From contig NW_019091501.1 of NCBI RefSeq assembly GCF_001949145.1, positions 580,740 to 644,739 on the forward strand: a stretch of 64,000 bases of DNA, given 5' to 3'. Made by a program: the position numbers and the translations under genes. Below are positions 12,901 to 27,900 of the stretch, in pieces (the stretch's first letter is position 1; the number at the start of each line of letters is the position of its first letter). The stretch comes from Acanthaster planci. Taxonomy: Eukaryota; Echinodermata; Asteroidea; Valvatida; Acanthasteridae. The notes under the pieces are model-generated. The model ran no database searches. It saw nothing but the letters and a program-made list of their open reading frames with translations, and was not told the DNA's origin.

Positions 12901-15900
12901 GTGACCACTTGGTTCTGTCTTTTTTGCCATTTCAATATCAGTAAAATATTCCCAAGTTGCAAAAATGCTGCTATTGTGTAAAGAACAAACTAACACAAGG
13001 AGACTTCTGTATCACTGACATCGACAACAGTGATATTTGTATTGACAGAGCAGCACAGCTGGGAAGTTAAGGAACAGGCTACTGGTTAAATCATTCTCCT
13101 CCCAAAGAGGGAACGTTACATGGACGGTACTTGAACTACTTGTGACTCTGTAACTCCCGCAGGGAAAAGCGTTTCCGAGAAGAGATTGAAAAGTACCGTC
13201 AAGAGAGGCCTAAGATTCAACAACAGTTTTCTGACTTAAAGGTGAGTCTGTAATCAAAGGACGTAGCTAATCCAATGGTTTTGCCACACTCGTCGGTCAG
13301 TGATCAGGAGGAATGTTTGGTCATGGTTGAATAATTTGATATGACGTTGTCGGATGCTGAAAATCAAACTGCAGTGTTTTTAACAGGAACCTAGAGATGA
13401 ATTTTTCTTTCACATGCTTTTTGTGCACGTTCATTCTCCTTTGTGTATGAAAACTACTTGACTTCCCCTTTAGTTAACTGTATTGAGAATTGCAAATGTT
13501 GAAAATATTTAAAAATCTACTCATGTTGGGCTTCTGTACGCGCACATGAGACCAAAACCACAGCTGTGATTGGTGGAGAGGCCAACGGGTGCAACTTGCA
13601 TTGTATTTATACACAACAAATATATACTCCAACAAAATTGAAAAATTGTGTGCATTTTTTGTACACAAATCAATCTTTTTGAGCTTTTCCTTTCGGGATA
13701 GTATCACAGTCTCTCTCACACATATAGAAACGCTTGCGAGCATAAACCCCTAAAAAGGTACCAAAATGCCCCTTAAAACAAAAATGAGGAAAAAAAGCTT
13801 GATAGAGTCACATGTAGGTGCATTTTCATCGCATAGACACTTTAAAGCAGTGTTGTTTTTTCCATAATGTTTTCCTCAGCGAGAATTGTCAGTAGTGAGT
13901 GCAGATGAGTGGCTGAACATCCCTGAGGTAGGAGACTCAAGGAACAAACACCAGAGAAACCCACGAGCTGACAAGTAGGACATCTTCTTCCATTTCTTTC
14001 CTATTTCGTCTCTTCTGAATTCACAAAATAATGCTCTCGCCATAATCTAGGTTGGTAGGGCTAGCAGAAAATGCATTGTATGATGCAGTGTTCGTGTACC
14101 GGAATACTACCTACATGCACCATAGGAGTTGAGGTTTTTTGGCTGAAAATAAGCCAAGAGCCAGGCTTTTTCAGACTGTTTGAAACTTGGTAAGCGTACA
14201 TGTATACATGCAAAACGGAAGTGAAGTGTTGATATTCCTTCCCTATTCAGGATCACCCCCATGCCAGACACCTTCCTGCAGAAGCATGCCATGAGCAACG
14301 AGACCATGAACACGCTGGATGCCCGGCAGCAGGCCCTGGGAGGGCTAGCCACCCCGTTCCCCGGGACCATGACTCCAGGAATGATGACCCCGACGGGAGA
14401 GTACGACTTGAGGAAGATCGGAGAAGCCAGGAACACACTCATGGATGTCAAACTCAACCAAGTCAGTTTGTCTCTCTGTGATCTCAGATTTTCCACTTGA
14501 TATAAACATAAAATCAACAAGCTCGCTATCACCTGTTTTGTCTGAATATTTATGAAAAAAAAAACCCGTCACAGGCCTGCTCAGCTGGGACTTGAACCTA
14601 TCTTTTTCTGAGAGCAAGAAACTGAGAAATGATGCCTGTACTGTAATACGTGAATATTTTCACTTCGAGGAATACTTTAGCAAGTCTGCTGGTAATCAAA
14701 TGACCCCTCTTTAGACTCGTACTATTTAGAGCCTTTGTTGCTCCACCTAACCTGTAACACTAACAAATTGCAGCTACCAAATTTTCAGCTGAATGAGCAC
14801 AACTGCCCACAAGAACAAAAGTACTTGAATATACCATATTTGCATGGTGTTGTGTCATGTGTCATGGGTGGTTTATCTCAGGGGGCAGTTTGTAGCACAG
14901 TCACTGGTTGTGTCTAAATCACCTGGCTTGCCTAGGCATTCCATGCACGTCTGTGATAGTGGCTACAGCTGCTGGCAAGTGCCTTCCCATTGGTGCATGT
15001 ATTGCAGACAGCCACAGCCATAACTTTTGTTTACAGCCTATCATGCAAGCAAAGCGATTCCTATCCCCCAACTTGCATTATATTCTTCACCTTGACTGCA
15101 GGTATCTGACTCGGTCAGTGGTCAAACGGTCGTTGACCCCAAAGGTTACCTGACTGATCTCCAGAGCATGCTCCCATCCTACGCTGGCGATGTTGCGGAT
15201 GTCAAGAAAGCCAGACTCCTGCTGAAATCAGTGCGGGAGACGAACCCCAACCATCCCCCAGGTATTTTTGGCTTTGATGTTTAGACCCACATGTATTTGC
15301 CCAGAAGGGGCTGTGTTCTTGATAGCAATAGCAAAATTTGAGGTAAATTGGCAAAAACAAACAATGCAAACAGTACTCTGTGCCATATCCATGTCTAGCA
15401 GCCAAGAAACTACCGGTAATGCATTTGTTACATTTTACCACTTCTTCCATTTCAAATTTATTTCCTGTTAAGCTCCTTTCTTATAGCAAGTGATGTTTTT
15501 CTTCTCGTTAACCTCATCTGAGAGTTGATTGGAAAAAATTAGAGAAGGGGTTTGTTTAACTTCATGCAAACAACTCAAACATTACTTATCATTTTGGACG
15601 CATCCAAAGGAGTCATTAAATGTTGACAACAGTAATTTCCAGATCAAATGCAACTCATGGCCTAATTGCAAAAAGCAATTGCACAGAAAATCCAGCTCAG
15701 TCAATGACATTATGTGGGTAAAAAACTGTCAAGGGTTGGCAATGAGATTGCAAGGTGCGTTCAAAAGCCTTAAACTCAAAATTGGCTTTGGCAACTTGTG
15801 ACTCATTTTGTAAGATCAGGTCACGTAGTGGGATCTCCCTGCATGTCATGGGTTTTTTCTTGGTCTTGACTAGCTTGGATTGCCTCCGCTCGTCTGGAGG

Positions 15901-18900
15901 AGGTGACAGGCAAGTTACAGGCAGCTAGGAACATCATCATGAGAGGCTCTGAGGTGTGTCCTCGTAGTGAGGATGTATGGCTGGAAGCTGCTAGACTACA
16001 GGTCAGTTGAAGTACTGAAGGTTTTCGATACCCTGATAGTCTGTTCCGTGAACACAGTCACAGTAAGTCACAGTGCTACATGTAACTACATTAGCACTGA
16101 GAATGGCATGATACGATGTAGACTGTACCTGTACATGTAGGTGCATATCAAATATTAAATTGTACATGTAACTAGCTATGCTGTGAACTTTAATGTTTGT
16201 TGTCACTTGACCTGTAAGTTGTTTATTCTGCAGTGGACATTGTTACTGGATTCTTTGAAAGTTCATGTGAAATTTTAACACCACTATATTGATTTAAATA
16301 TTTGTAACTGATGGTTGTGCTGTTATGCAAAACATTTTTTGTTAAGGACAATTTAATATTTGATAATTCCTATAGAGTACCCTGGTGACTACGTCATGTG
16401 CATGGTTATGTGTGTATTAAAAGGCATCAGCATGAGCCAGTGCGTGAAGCGTCACCAGTGCATGGTCTATTCTTTTGCACTACATTTGCTGGTTCAAAAT
16501 GATTTTACACTTGGGTACTCTATATGGATATACAATTCTGTATATCCATTTAATCCAATAAAGTTGTGGTGGCTTTACTGTCTAGTCCTGAGGTTTTCTG
16601 GAGATTTCCAAAGTATGTTATTTTGATTTGTATAGTATTTATTTCATTCTGTCACAGGTATTCCTTTGCTGATACATACATGTATGGTTTGCCAAAGTAG
16701 TATACCCTACTTGCAAATGTTGCCATCATGTTCACTGTATGTCCTGTCTGCTTTAGGTTTTCATGTGCTCTAGGTACCTGTATGAAATAGAATTGGAAAC
16801 AAGAATGGATTTGAAACAGGAATTATAAAGTGATATGGCACCGGCATCAGGCATTTTCAGTAGCAGGTGGAAACGTTTGCCTTAACATCTGATTCAGCAG
16901 CTGATAACTGTTGTCATGCAAGTGGGGAAGTCTACCATTTCCTGAATCAGCTTTCTATCTCATCCCCCTCCCCTCAGCCTGGGGATACCGCCAAAGCTGT
17001 GATTGCCCAGGCCGTCAGGCACCTACCCAACTCAGTCAAGATCTGGATCAGAGCAGCAGACCTGGAGTCTGAGACCAGGGCCAAGAGAAAGGTCTACCGA
17101 AAAGGTGAGGGTGATTGAGAATGTTTGGGGGCAAGAAGTCCAACTAAAAGGTACTCATGGCACCAGAGAACAGAGTACTAAAAACAGGCGAAAAATGTTT
17201 GATACTTGTGTACAATGAATGAGGAAGAAATCATATGCTGGTGTAGAGCAGAAATAGTCTTTGGTACTCTTGCAGCAGAGAAATAGAGCTGTGTTCAGCC
17301 TTTAAGTGAATGGGCTTTCTCAGGGGATCAACTAGAAACTAAAGTGTAAGCCAGAGTTGGAAGCAAACCTGAGAGTTGAGAGAAAAGCAAGATATTGGTT
17401 CAATTTGTCCGTCTAAACCGTCTCATTGTTTTCCCCCATCTAGCTTTAGAGCACATTCCCAATTCTGTCAAGCTGTGGAAGTCAGCCATTGAGCTGGAAG
17501 GACCAGAAGATGCCAGGATCCTACTGAGTAGAGCTGTGGAGTGTTGCCCCTCGAGTGTGGAGGTATCAGCTACTCAGTGCAGCAGAATACAGCAGGAATC
17601 AATTGTGTTTCTAATAATGGCATGCGGCATTTAAAGTGGTCGGGAACACTGTATTAAACTGCTTGTTATAGGGGCAGATGTTTATTCAGTTCTTATAGAA
17701 CACCTGACAGGTGTTACGGTTGAGTAACCCAAGTAAGTTGTGACTAGCTGTGTTATGGAGTAGCAAAGACTTTCTAGGGGATCTGAGAAATTATTGAAAT
17801 GAGTTGAAGATATTAGATTTGGATTTCATGTATGTTGTCTTGCTAATGCTGCTGGGCCAACACACAACATTATATTTGGCAGGAGATCTTACTCACAGGG
17901 ACGACATATTCATTCATGTTTCCTGAATCGGTCGATTTAAATGTAATCTATTAAATGGAATTTTGCCAGTCTGTTTTTGATTGTAAGACTTACTTTCATT
18001 TTTTTTATGTGACTTAGAGCATTTAAGATATCAAACATTTCAAATTATTTATCTGTGTGAACAAGCATTAATTTGTAATGACTTTTTATTTCATTGCTTT
18101 CATTCATTTTTTTTACTTGCGTGTTTCCAAAATGAAAAGTTCACCTGGCTTTCAAATGAGCCTGGCAGACTCATGAATAAAGACTATTGACCTGTCTCTC
18201 CAAGATGCTGAAATTTCAGAGGATGATTCTGTTGAATGGTTATATATAATTTAATTTTGCAACTCTCTGTATTTGCATTGACAGTATTGTTTGGTGGTAA
18301 GATGCCCATTTCACAGGATTCATGTCGTACAACATTACAGTGTTATATTCTATGGTGCTTCCCTATTTTCTCATCCTTGTAGCTGTGGTTGGCCCTTGCC
18401 AAACTTGAGAACTACGACAATGCCCGCAAGGTGCTAAACAAGGCCAGAGAGAACATCCCGACGGATCGAAAGATCTGGATCACGGCTGCCAAGTTAGAAG
18501 AGGCAGAAGGCAACCATGCTAATGTCGATAAAATCATTGACAGAGGTGAAAAAAAAAATTAAACCCTGTAAAAGTGGTTTTAGGTAGTTTTTACCCTCTC
18601 ACAGTTGAGAGAAGGCATATTCTGTACCTTCCAACAGATGTCAACGGCAATTTTTGAAAGCTTAGCATGCATTTCAAATTTGTTCTATTCGTTCACCTGT
18701 GAAGTTGGACAAAAGAACTGTTGTTATTGTTCTTCACAATTGGATACATTTTGGTCTATGCATGAGGACATATCCATTCTGCATAATCAGTGGTAAAAGT
18801 TAACAGTTTTGAGTGCCTGCGTTTGAAACAGGATTATTTTATGCGAATAGTGTGTCTACGGTATATGGAATTGAAGGTTGGGCTGTGGCTTTCTTATTGT

Positions 18901-21900
18901 CAAAAAAAGCCTGCAAAACTGTTTGGATTTCAAATTTTCCATTCAAATCGTCACTGGTCCATCACAAGGCATCCGGTCTCAAGCAAATCCAAATGAACTG
19001 TGAGGTAACTGTTCCATTTTCACTGCTCACCCGGCTGTTTGTGACTAGGCCTGTGACTGGCCTCGAGCAAGGACATGTGGTGGACGCTACTACAGCCCTG
19101 ATATTTTGAGGCGGCAAAAAGTGGAGTCAACTTGTATCTCATGATAGATGCTAGTATTTTGGAAAGTGTTCCGAATTGAATCCCTTCAAATGCTACCAAT
19201 AGTTCCATTTCAACCGTTCTTTTTATCCAGCTCTGACATCCCTTCGAGCCAACATGGTAGAGATCAACCGAGAGCAGTGGATCAAGGATGCAGAGGAATG
19301 TGAACAAGCCGGCAGCATTGTCACCTGCCAGTCTATCGTGTGAGTCAGTCAGGGGGCAGACTGGATTACCTCACCCCCTTGCATAGCACTAGCATTACCT
19401 TTAATTACTCCCAAGCCCCTCAGACTCCAGTAGTAGGTCTTGTCAGGTTTTGGCTGTTATCAAGACCGTAATTTATGGACTTGACATTTTACTCTGTTGG
19501 ATTGTTGAACGAAGGCCCTAGGTTGGTGGTATTGGATTTGTTGATGTAGAGACACATAAGGGCCGTTCTTTGCAGTGACTACTAGTGTTCTGTGTTGGAT
19601 AGTGCTTGATGTTGTCAGATTCGGTACAACTGCTGTATTAGTTACCTCTTTGCTGCATAGAACTTCCACACCAAGTGATTCAAAGTTCAACAATGTTGAC
19701 CTGTTGGAGCATCACAGGTTCTGTACAGTCATGTGCTGGTCTTTATAGCAACCCACTTGCATGTGTTGAAATTTGTTAGGTGTACTGTCTCTGGCTCGAT
19801 GGCTTAGGAGGTGAGGGTTTATTGGATAGCTTTTCACAACTATGGCCAGAAGCATGGAAGGCATCTAAAGGACTGAGCTTACATCAGTGGAGGCTCAGTG
19901 ATATAACTGCTTCCCTTTTTGTGCCTGCCCTGCTGTGAAATACAAAGTTCATGAAGCACAGATTACCACAAGAAGACTTGCTTTAAAAAAAATGGCCAAT
20001 AAACAACAAACTAAAAGAATATAATGAAAAAGGTCTCATTCCTAACACTTTCAGTGTGGACTCAGTCGGAGACCGGTAACTGAAGAGACTGTTCATGGGC
20101 GTAAGATGGTCCTTTACAAACACAAATAATTTAGACCTTTATTTCATCTTTTATTGATTCAATGTGTGGTTTGCATTACTGCCGTAGACGTGCCGTGATT
20201 GGCGTTGGGATTGAAGATGAAGATCGGGAGACAACTTGGATGGATGATGCAGACAGTGTAAGTAGGCACATCGGTCTGAACGGTTGAAACCCAACAATTT
20301 TCATTCTGCTCTTTACACACATGGAGTGTATTAAAACAAAATGCTTCATTAGCATCCGTGAACTTGAAATCTACATGTACATGTGGGCTAACTTTATGGG
20401 CTAGTTTGATCCCACGGATCTGGATCGTGATCTGTCATTGGGTCACTGGCACCAGAACCTGCCTAATGGCTGTGGCCAGTGCTTGTTTTCAAGCAACTAC
20501 TGCTGTACCGTTTTGATGGAGCTTTAGACTGTGTTCAAACTACTCGGCTGCCCCTCAAAATAGCCGACAACCCTGGGGGAAATGGCTACGCAACCACTAT
20601 GAACTCTTGCATAATTTGAAGCAGCAGCAGCCAAGCTGCTCAGACATGGTCTATACTTGAAGAATCTTTTTCTGTTACAGTGCGCTGCTCACCACGCCTA
20701 TGAGTGTAGTCGTGCCATCTATGCTCACTCCCTGACGGTCTTTCCAAGTCGCAAGAAAATCTGGCTGGAGGCAGCGTACTTCGAGAAGAACCACGGATCT
20801 AGGTATGTAACGTTTTACGTTCATATGACGTGCAACTGTAGCCTGCCATGGACTCTTCGCATTCTTACACCTTCAGTTTTGAAAGTGTTGTAATCAGGAC
20901 GCAGAATAATTATGTAAGCAGGGAGTCAGGTTGGTGTGGTGGTACTTTGCTTGCCTTTCGACTGTGCAGCCTGGTCTCATTGAGGTTGGCATGTAGACTT
21001 GGTTTTCAGTCCCTGCCTAATTCCGTGAGTTTTCTTTGATATAATTATGTGGACTTCTTCCCACCTCTAAAATTTAGCATTTCTTTGTTTTTCTTCTTCA
21101 TTGTCACGCATAATCATCCTCTAATTGGCGCTTTTTACCATGATTTATTTTCTGTTGAACAAACAGGTTAATAAAATAGAAAACAGTATACCACGCTAAC
21201 CTTGACTGTTTGGACCGTACATCTTGTGTGGCAATGAGCTCTCTCATTTTGTGTTGTGTGCGTGCTGTCTTGCTGAGTGCTCAACTCTCACATGTTGAGA
21301 ATAACGTCATTCTTCTGTCATGGAAGTGTTTAAATCCAACCGTTTTCCCCTTTCCAGGGAATCCCTAGAGAGTCTCCTTCAGAAAGCCGTGGGTCACTGC
21401 CCCAAGGCTGAGGTCCTCTGGTTGATGGGAGCAAAATCCAAGTGGCTGTCTGTGAGTACATCTTTGCTTGTGGAATGTCAAGCCCTTTGTAGCTGTCAGT
21501 TGGTGTTGTGGATACCCCTCAGTACTTCAGGAAGTTTGTGTTTCAGAATGTCAGTACATCAGGAAGATCAGAGTGGGTTAAAGACATCTTATTGTTTAGA
21601 GTGTTTGAAGCACCAGTGACAACAGAGGGGAGTCCTTTACCCCAAAGCACACCCTTCCCCCATTACCGCTTCCTCCTCCATGATTAAGTGGACCAGATGA
21701 GGTGAAGATCCCCTCTTGGATACATGTATATCAGCCCAAAGTGCATTCTTGCACACACTAGTCATAAGTTCATTGGTAATATCTTGGTACGGAGGCCCAT
21801 CAGGGGATGGGGTGGAGAAACCAGGTATCCTCCCCCTTTTTGATGGGGGATGGAGAATGGGACACTGAGCCCCTTCCACTTTGTGGTTTTGAGGGCCAAA

Positions 21901-24900
21901 AGGAGATTGTGAGGTTATTTCGAAACCTTTAGTGTAAATGCTACATGTGCTGTGGTTAAGTCGTGTAAATATGCAAGCGCACATAAGATGTGCATCTGTG
22001 TCACACAGAGCACCTCCAAGTTTTTGGTGATGTCTGGCCCCTCCCCCTCAATTTCCTTCGCTGGGTAGTTTTTAGGATTGAAGTCGTTGTAATACTCATT
22101 AGCATGGATTCCCACCATTGCAGATTCTTCCATTCTCTGAATTTCATCGTTGATTTTTCCTGTTGTCACTCTGAAGGGCGATGTACCTGCTGCTCGTAGC
22201 ATCCTGGCTTTGGCCTTCCAAGCCAACCCCAACAGCGAAGAGATCTGGCTGGCGGCCGTCAAGCTAGAGAGCGAGAACAACGAAGATGAGAGAGCACGTC
22301 GCCTGCTGGCCAGGGCCAGGAACAGTGCCCCCACAGCCAGGGTATGTCAGGATTGGTTGTCAAAGTGCTGGCTGTGACCTGCTCCCAAAAAGAATGAATT
22401 CTATGGTCATTTTGGGTCAGTTATTTTGCTGTGGTTTGCTACGGAGAGAGCGGACTGATTTCCTTGGTTTGATTTGTCACTCAGTTTGGCATCCCAATAA
22501 AAATTGATTGTGTGTAGATGGAAACTGTTGGGGAGGGTCCTGTTGACTTCCACTGCGCGAGATTGGTCACACAACACAAGTGGTGTTGGGACTTGACTCA
22601 TTTTTGTAGAATGGGTTTTATTTATAATTTATGTGCAAGACCATGGAATACAGTATTCATGGCTTGGGTGTTGCTATTTTAACTGGAGGTGCCACGTGTC
22701 TCTTAGCTTGTCTCAGATTCTAAAAATCTGTAATTTGAGCCGAATAGTACAAAATTGAAGTATTCAATTTGGACGGAGATGTTAGCCAAAGAAATTATTG
22801 AGAGAACTTACTTCTACTGGCTTACATATGATCCATTTAAATTGTTGATTTGCCTTAAAACTGCGCCCCAGAACACAAGTAATGCCCCAATGGTTTACGT
22901 AATGCAAATGCGTTCATCACCTTATAAGTGCATAGGGGCGAGATTTGTCAGGATTTTCCCTGATTTCAAGATTTTTCCATCAGGATTTTCCTGATTTCAG
23001 GATTTTTCGAACAATCTCATTCAAAGCCTTGAAATTCCTGAGTTTGCCAGTTAATGGTGTTATATTGATGTAGAAATTGGTAATTAAGGGGTGCCTATAA
23101 ACAAATGTATACCATAGACCCTGTTCTGCTGTGGGGCCCTCTAACTGTCTGGTGGTTATTTCCCACCAATGTCATCCCTGCTGGCACATCTGATGCTTGT
23201 CCAGATATGTTTACATATGTTTATATGTGGCATGTTGTGGTCATGTCATACATTTGTCCATCCTCATGCAGTCCCTCATAATTATACGGTATCTGCCCAG
23301 GTCTGGATGAAATCAGTCAAGCTAGAATGGCAACTGGAATCCATTGACAGAGCCAGACAGCTGCTGGACGAAGGAGTGAAGCACTATGCTGACTTTGCCA
23401 AAGTGAGTAGCAGTTATGGCCCAAATCATTTGGGACTGTGCAAGTGACTGAATGGCGCCAACAGCCATTTCAACAGGTTACTTGGGCTTGTAAGAAGGCT
23501 AGAAAAGTGGCTGTGATTCTAAGGCCTGTATTCTCCTGAAGAAGTAGGCTCTCACACATGGTACTTGATTATTTGTGGATGACACTCTTATGGACTGAGA
23601 TAAAGTGTAAAGCATTACTGGAACATTATTTTAGGGATCATTGTATATTAAGCTATACTTTTTCTTTAACATTGCCCTAATTGTCTGTTGTTTTGGTATT
23701 TGTGGCATACATGTACATGTACCTGATATCCGCCCTGCTCTTCAGGTTTTATTACCTCTGTAGGACCTTATTTATTTTTGTATTTCTTATAATATGTCAA
23801 TATCTTTATCACCACAAACATTCTTCAAAATGCATGGTTCAAAATGCAAAAAATTATAGCATATTACAGTTAAATGCCATTTCTTTGTGCACCCATAATT
23901 AGATGTGTTCCTGTGATGCCAAGAAATTACATGTTTGTACACATTCAGTTGAAAATTTGAACTCGGACATGCTCTGTGTGATCCATGTTCAAACTATTGT
24001 TGCTAGTATTACGTTATAATTGATGATAGGATCACAAAATGAACAGAGGATGTAGTCTTGTCACAAGTCAATCTTTGCTTGAAAACACAGTTGCCTGGCA
24101 TGCAAGCGTGTACATGGCCATTTGGTCTTATTTACAAGTCAGCCATCTTAAATCAAAAGCGAGGCGATCGCTGTGAAAATCTTCCACATTTGTAATGTGT
24201 CTGAACGAAGATGATACAACAGGTGCAAATTACAGATTATCCAGCTTTGTGCTCCTATGCTTAGTTCAGCATTATGGATTAAAGTCATTTCACCTGTTTC
24301 CCAGATGAAAAGCATTTGTCAAAGCCAGGCTGTGTTCATAATTCCGACAAAATAGTCAGGCGCCTTCCAATTCCAGAGAGTAGATTCGAGGATAACCTGA
24401 CCAAAAATGGCGGACTTGTGGATAAAACCCATGGGAGAGTGCTGGACCATTTCCAATTGACTTGGCTGCAGCTTGAAATTACGCACCAGTCAATGGTTGT
24501 GGCTTCATCCACTTCTCACAGAGTTATGCATAATTTTAAGCTACAGCCAAGTTATCCGGTCATAGCTTTATATAATAGGAGCAAAGGAACTTCCAACGTT
24601 CTGCCCCAAGAGGTACGTGTGTATTGTGTTTGCAAGTTTTGCATGCCATGTATTCCTCTGAAACTGTCTAGAGTGAACCATGCAGCACCACTTTGCAGGG
24701 GTCCCTGACTTCCCTTTGGTGACATCTGCACATTCAAAACACAGTCTTGTATTTTGTTGCTGTCTTGCCTCTGCAGTTATGGATGATGCGTGGTCAGATT
24801 GCAGAGCAACTTGGAGACAGAGAAGAAGCCAGAAAGACATACCAGCAAGGAGTAAGTATTAACTCTGGTTTAAATTGTATCAATTACAATACAATATAAT

Positions 24901-27900
24901 GATACTACTTTTTTTGATAGAGTGTCTGTGTGAACAATACACAATAGAATCATTTAGAGTATAAGTTAAAAGAAATAAATATCTTTATACAAATTTTGAA
25001 TAAATGAGATGTATGCAAGGGACCGAAATAGGTGCAAAAACTGCTAAAACTGTCACTTTATCGAGAAACAAGAACTCTCAAAGAGACATGTTAAAGTATT
25101 GAGTCACTAATTGTGACAGAACCAACGACATGTACTCTGATAGCAAAACCCCTACTCCTAAAGCGTACTTACCAGGACCCTTCCTGAGTCCTCTGAATGC
25201 TTGCCCAGTGTCAGAGCCAGCGGTCATTCTTTGCAGTTGAAGTGCCTGAGGGCTCAAGCTTCAAGGAATAGTGTGTGGGCTCTACCTTCATCAGTCCTGC
25301 AAAATCCTTCAAATCTCTTGGTGGACTTAGAAGGGTCTTGGAAGGTTTTGGGCCAAGGCTCTGCATATAAATGAAGTGTTTTATCGTCAGAACACTCTCG
25401 AGTGTTGCACCAAGAACACTGCTTGTTCCATTGAAGCTCTAGTTAGTAGCTGTCAACAGCTCAGAGGAGAGTGAGGGGTGCACTGGGAACTCCCATTTAG
25501 AACTCAGAAATGTCCAGATCCTTACTCAGCGTGGCTTCCCGGGTGTGACAGTTGCTTGTTCATTCCCTCCTCCCCTCAGAGGAAGAAGTGTCCCCATTCT
25601 GTGCCTCTGTGGCTGCTGTCCTCCAGGCTGGAAGAGAAGGTGGGTAACCTGACCAAGGCCAGAGCCATCCTGGAGAAAGCACGGCTCAGCTGCCTGCACT
25701 GCCCAGACCTGTGGTAAGTGCTAACATTTTCCCAGCTTCATCGCACCCTATGCTCCAGAACCATTTGGAAGCGTGCGAAGGTGAAACCAATTGAAATTGC
25801 TGTGCACTGTGTCCTCAGGTTGGGTAATTGACGTTGTTTGTAATGAAACAGTTACAGACAGTACTAAAGTAGAGGGTCCTCAATTATAGTGTAAAATCGT
25901 CATGATGAAGCCGCAAGACAATGCCATGGGATGTTAAAATCAAGATTTTGACACCTTTTCCATGTAGAGTTTCCTTTCACTGTGCATCTTAACATGTAAA
26001 AAAGTTTGAAGAACAGTGAGACTCATTTCTCTGAAGAGAAGCTGTTTTGTGCAAAATATCCATGCCTCATAGGTTTTCCAGCTTGGCACCTGGACCCTAC
26101 ATCAACATTGAGCAATCCAACAGAAGTTGGTGGGTTGCTTAGTTCAGCCTGAGTCAAGTGCAAGTGAATATGTTCAAACAAATGATGTTTTCCTACTAAA
26201 GAGACAGTGCTGCCATATAAAACACTCATTGGAGCATACAAAAATCCTCATTTTTTGCCGTTGAAAGAAATGCCTTGCTTCTCTCTGTCGCAGTTTTGTC
26301 ACAGTCTAGTTACCCCTGCCCTCTTGTCATTGCAGGCTGGAAGCCATCAGGGTCGAGTCCAGGGCCAGCAACAAGGACATGGCCCTGTCTACCCTGGCAC
26401 GGGCCATGCAGGACTGCCCAGCCTCGGGCATCCTGTGGGCCGAAGCCATCTTCCTGGAAGCCAGACCACAACGCAAGACTAAGAGCGTGGACGCGCTGAA
26501 GAGATGCGAACATGACCCACACGTCCTGCTGGCAGTGTCCAAGTAGGTAGTCTCCTTTTGTCACTCAAGGAACCATGTCATGCTTAAATAAATCGCAACA
26601 AATTTTCTTGTGGGAGTGCTTAAGTGCTGTTAAAGAAGAAACCTGTCCCCACTAGAGACAGCCATGCCTTCCCTTGTCCAAACACATCCCAAGTGGGTTG
26701 CAAGCCGGAAGACTCTGGGAACAGTGTTGGCTCTGGAAACAACTCAGTCAAGGGGAGGATTCTAAATAGAATAGGGAGGTTCTCATTCTTTGGATGAACC
26801 TTTTGCAAATGCTCAGAAACAGCAGTACAGTGCTTACGAGTACCATGTACTTGTGGCCCAGTGATTCCCCGTATAACGAGATGACTTTTCAGTTTTGTGC
26901 GCATTCAATTGACAATTTCTGACACCTGTTTCACACTTTATGTTCATGTGAACTGGTGCATCCGTTCTCTGCTCTCAGAATATGCAGAGTGCATACAGTC
27001 ACTGTCTGTTTCGAAACCTGAATACTTTTCCCCCGTCCTCTGAAGGCTGTTTTGGAGCGAGCGTAAGATTGGCAAGGCCAGGGAGTGGTTCAACAAGACG
27101 GTGAAGATTGAGCCTGACCTTGGTGACGCCTGGGCCCACTTTTTTAGGTTTGAGATACAACATGGCAATGAGGCAAGTACACTTAGACAAATGCCAGAAA
27201 TACTTTCCAGCATATCATAATTACTGGCAGTGAATTTTAGCATCATAATTGGAAGTAACATGTCACTGTGTTAAATTGGATATATGAGTAGTTTTTCTCG
27301 TTTTTTCATGTCTATTCTTCTGATGTACGCTGTGTAAACATGGTGTAGTCCCCTCCCCAACAAAAATACAGAATAGTTTGCTATGATAACTATTAAATAA
27401 TACAAGAGTTAATGAATTTGTCCAAAAAACCTGAAAACATCACGAGGAAGAAAGCAAAATGATTCACACTATTCAAAGTCATGTTTTTATCTCAAAATGT
27501 AATGAAAGAAAGTGAATCCGATCCACTGTTGGTTTAGAACTGTGTCCCATGTAAGGACAGTTCTATTTTGTGCACATTTTGATGAAAAGTGGCTACATTC
27601 AAAATACCACTGGTATGCACATGTAGTCCACAATATAAAACATATTTTAGAAAATCGTAATACACCGCCATGCAGGGCAGTGATCCATTTGGCACACATT
27701 TCAGTCTTTATACCGAGGTGTTGTGGAACTTGTTTGGACTTAGATATGGGCTCGACATGCAAGTACTTGAGAAGTGAGAAAGCTCAATGCTTTGTAAAGG
27801 AAATGGTTCCGTGCATTAGCTGGCTGCATACAAAAGCGTGCACAAATGGAACCCAGTGGCTAGCTCTTTCCCATACATGTAGGTGCATGTTTTAAGTTCC

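Noticed and set aside
21637-22334. Minus-strand open frames of 115-139 codons overlapping PRPF6 exon 17
   Set aside because: They are antisense to a conserved exon or intronic, and have no domain or splice support.
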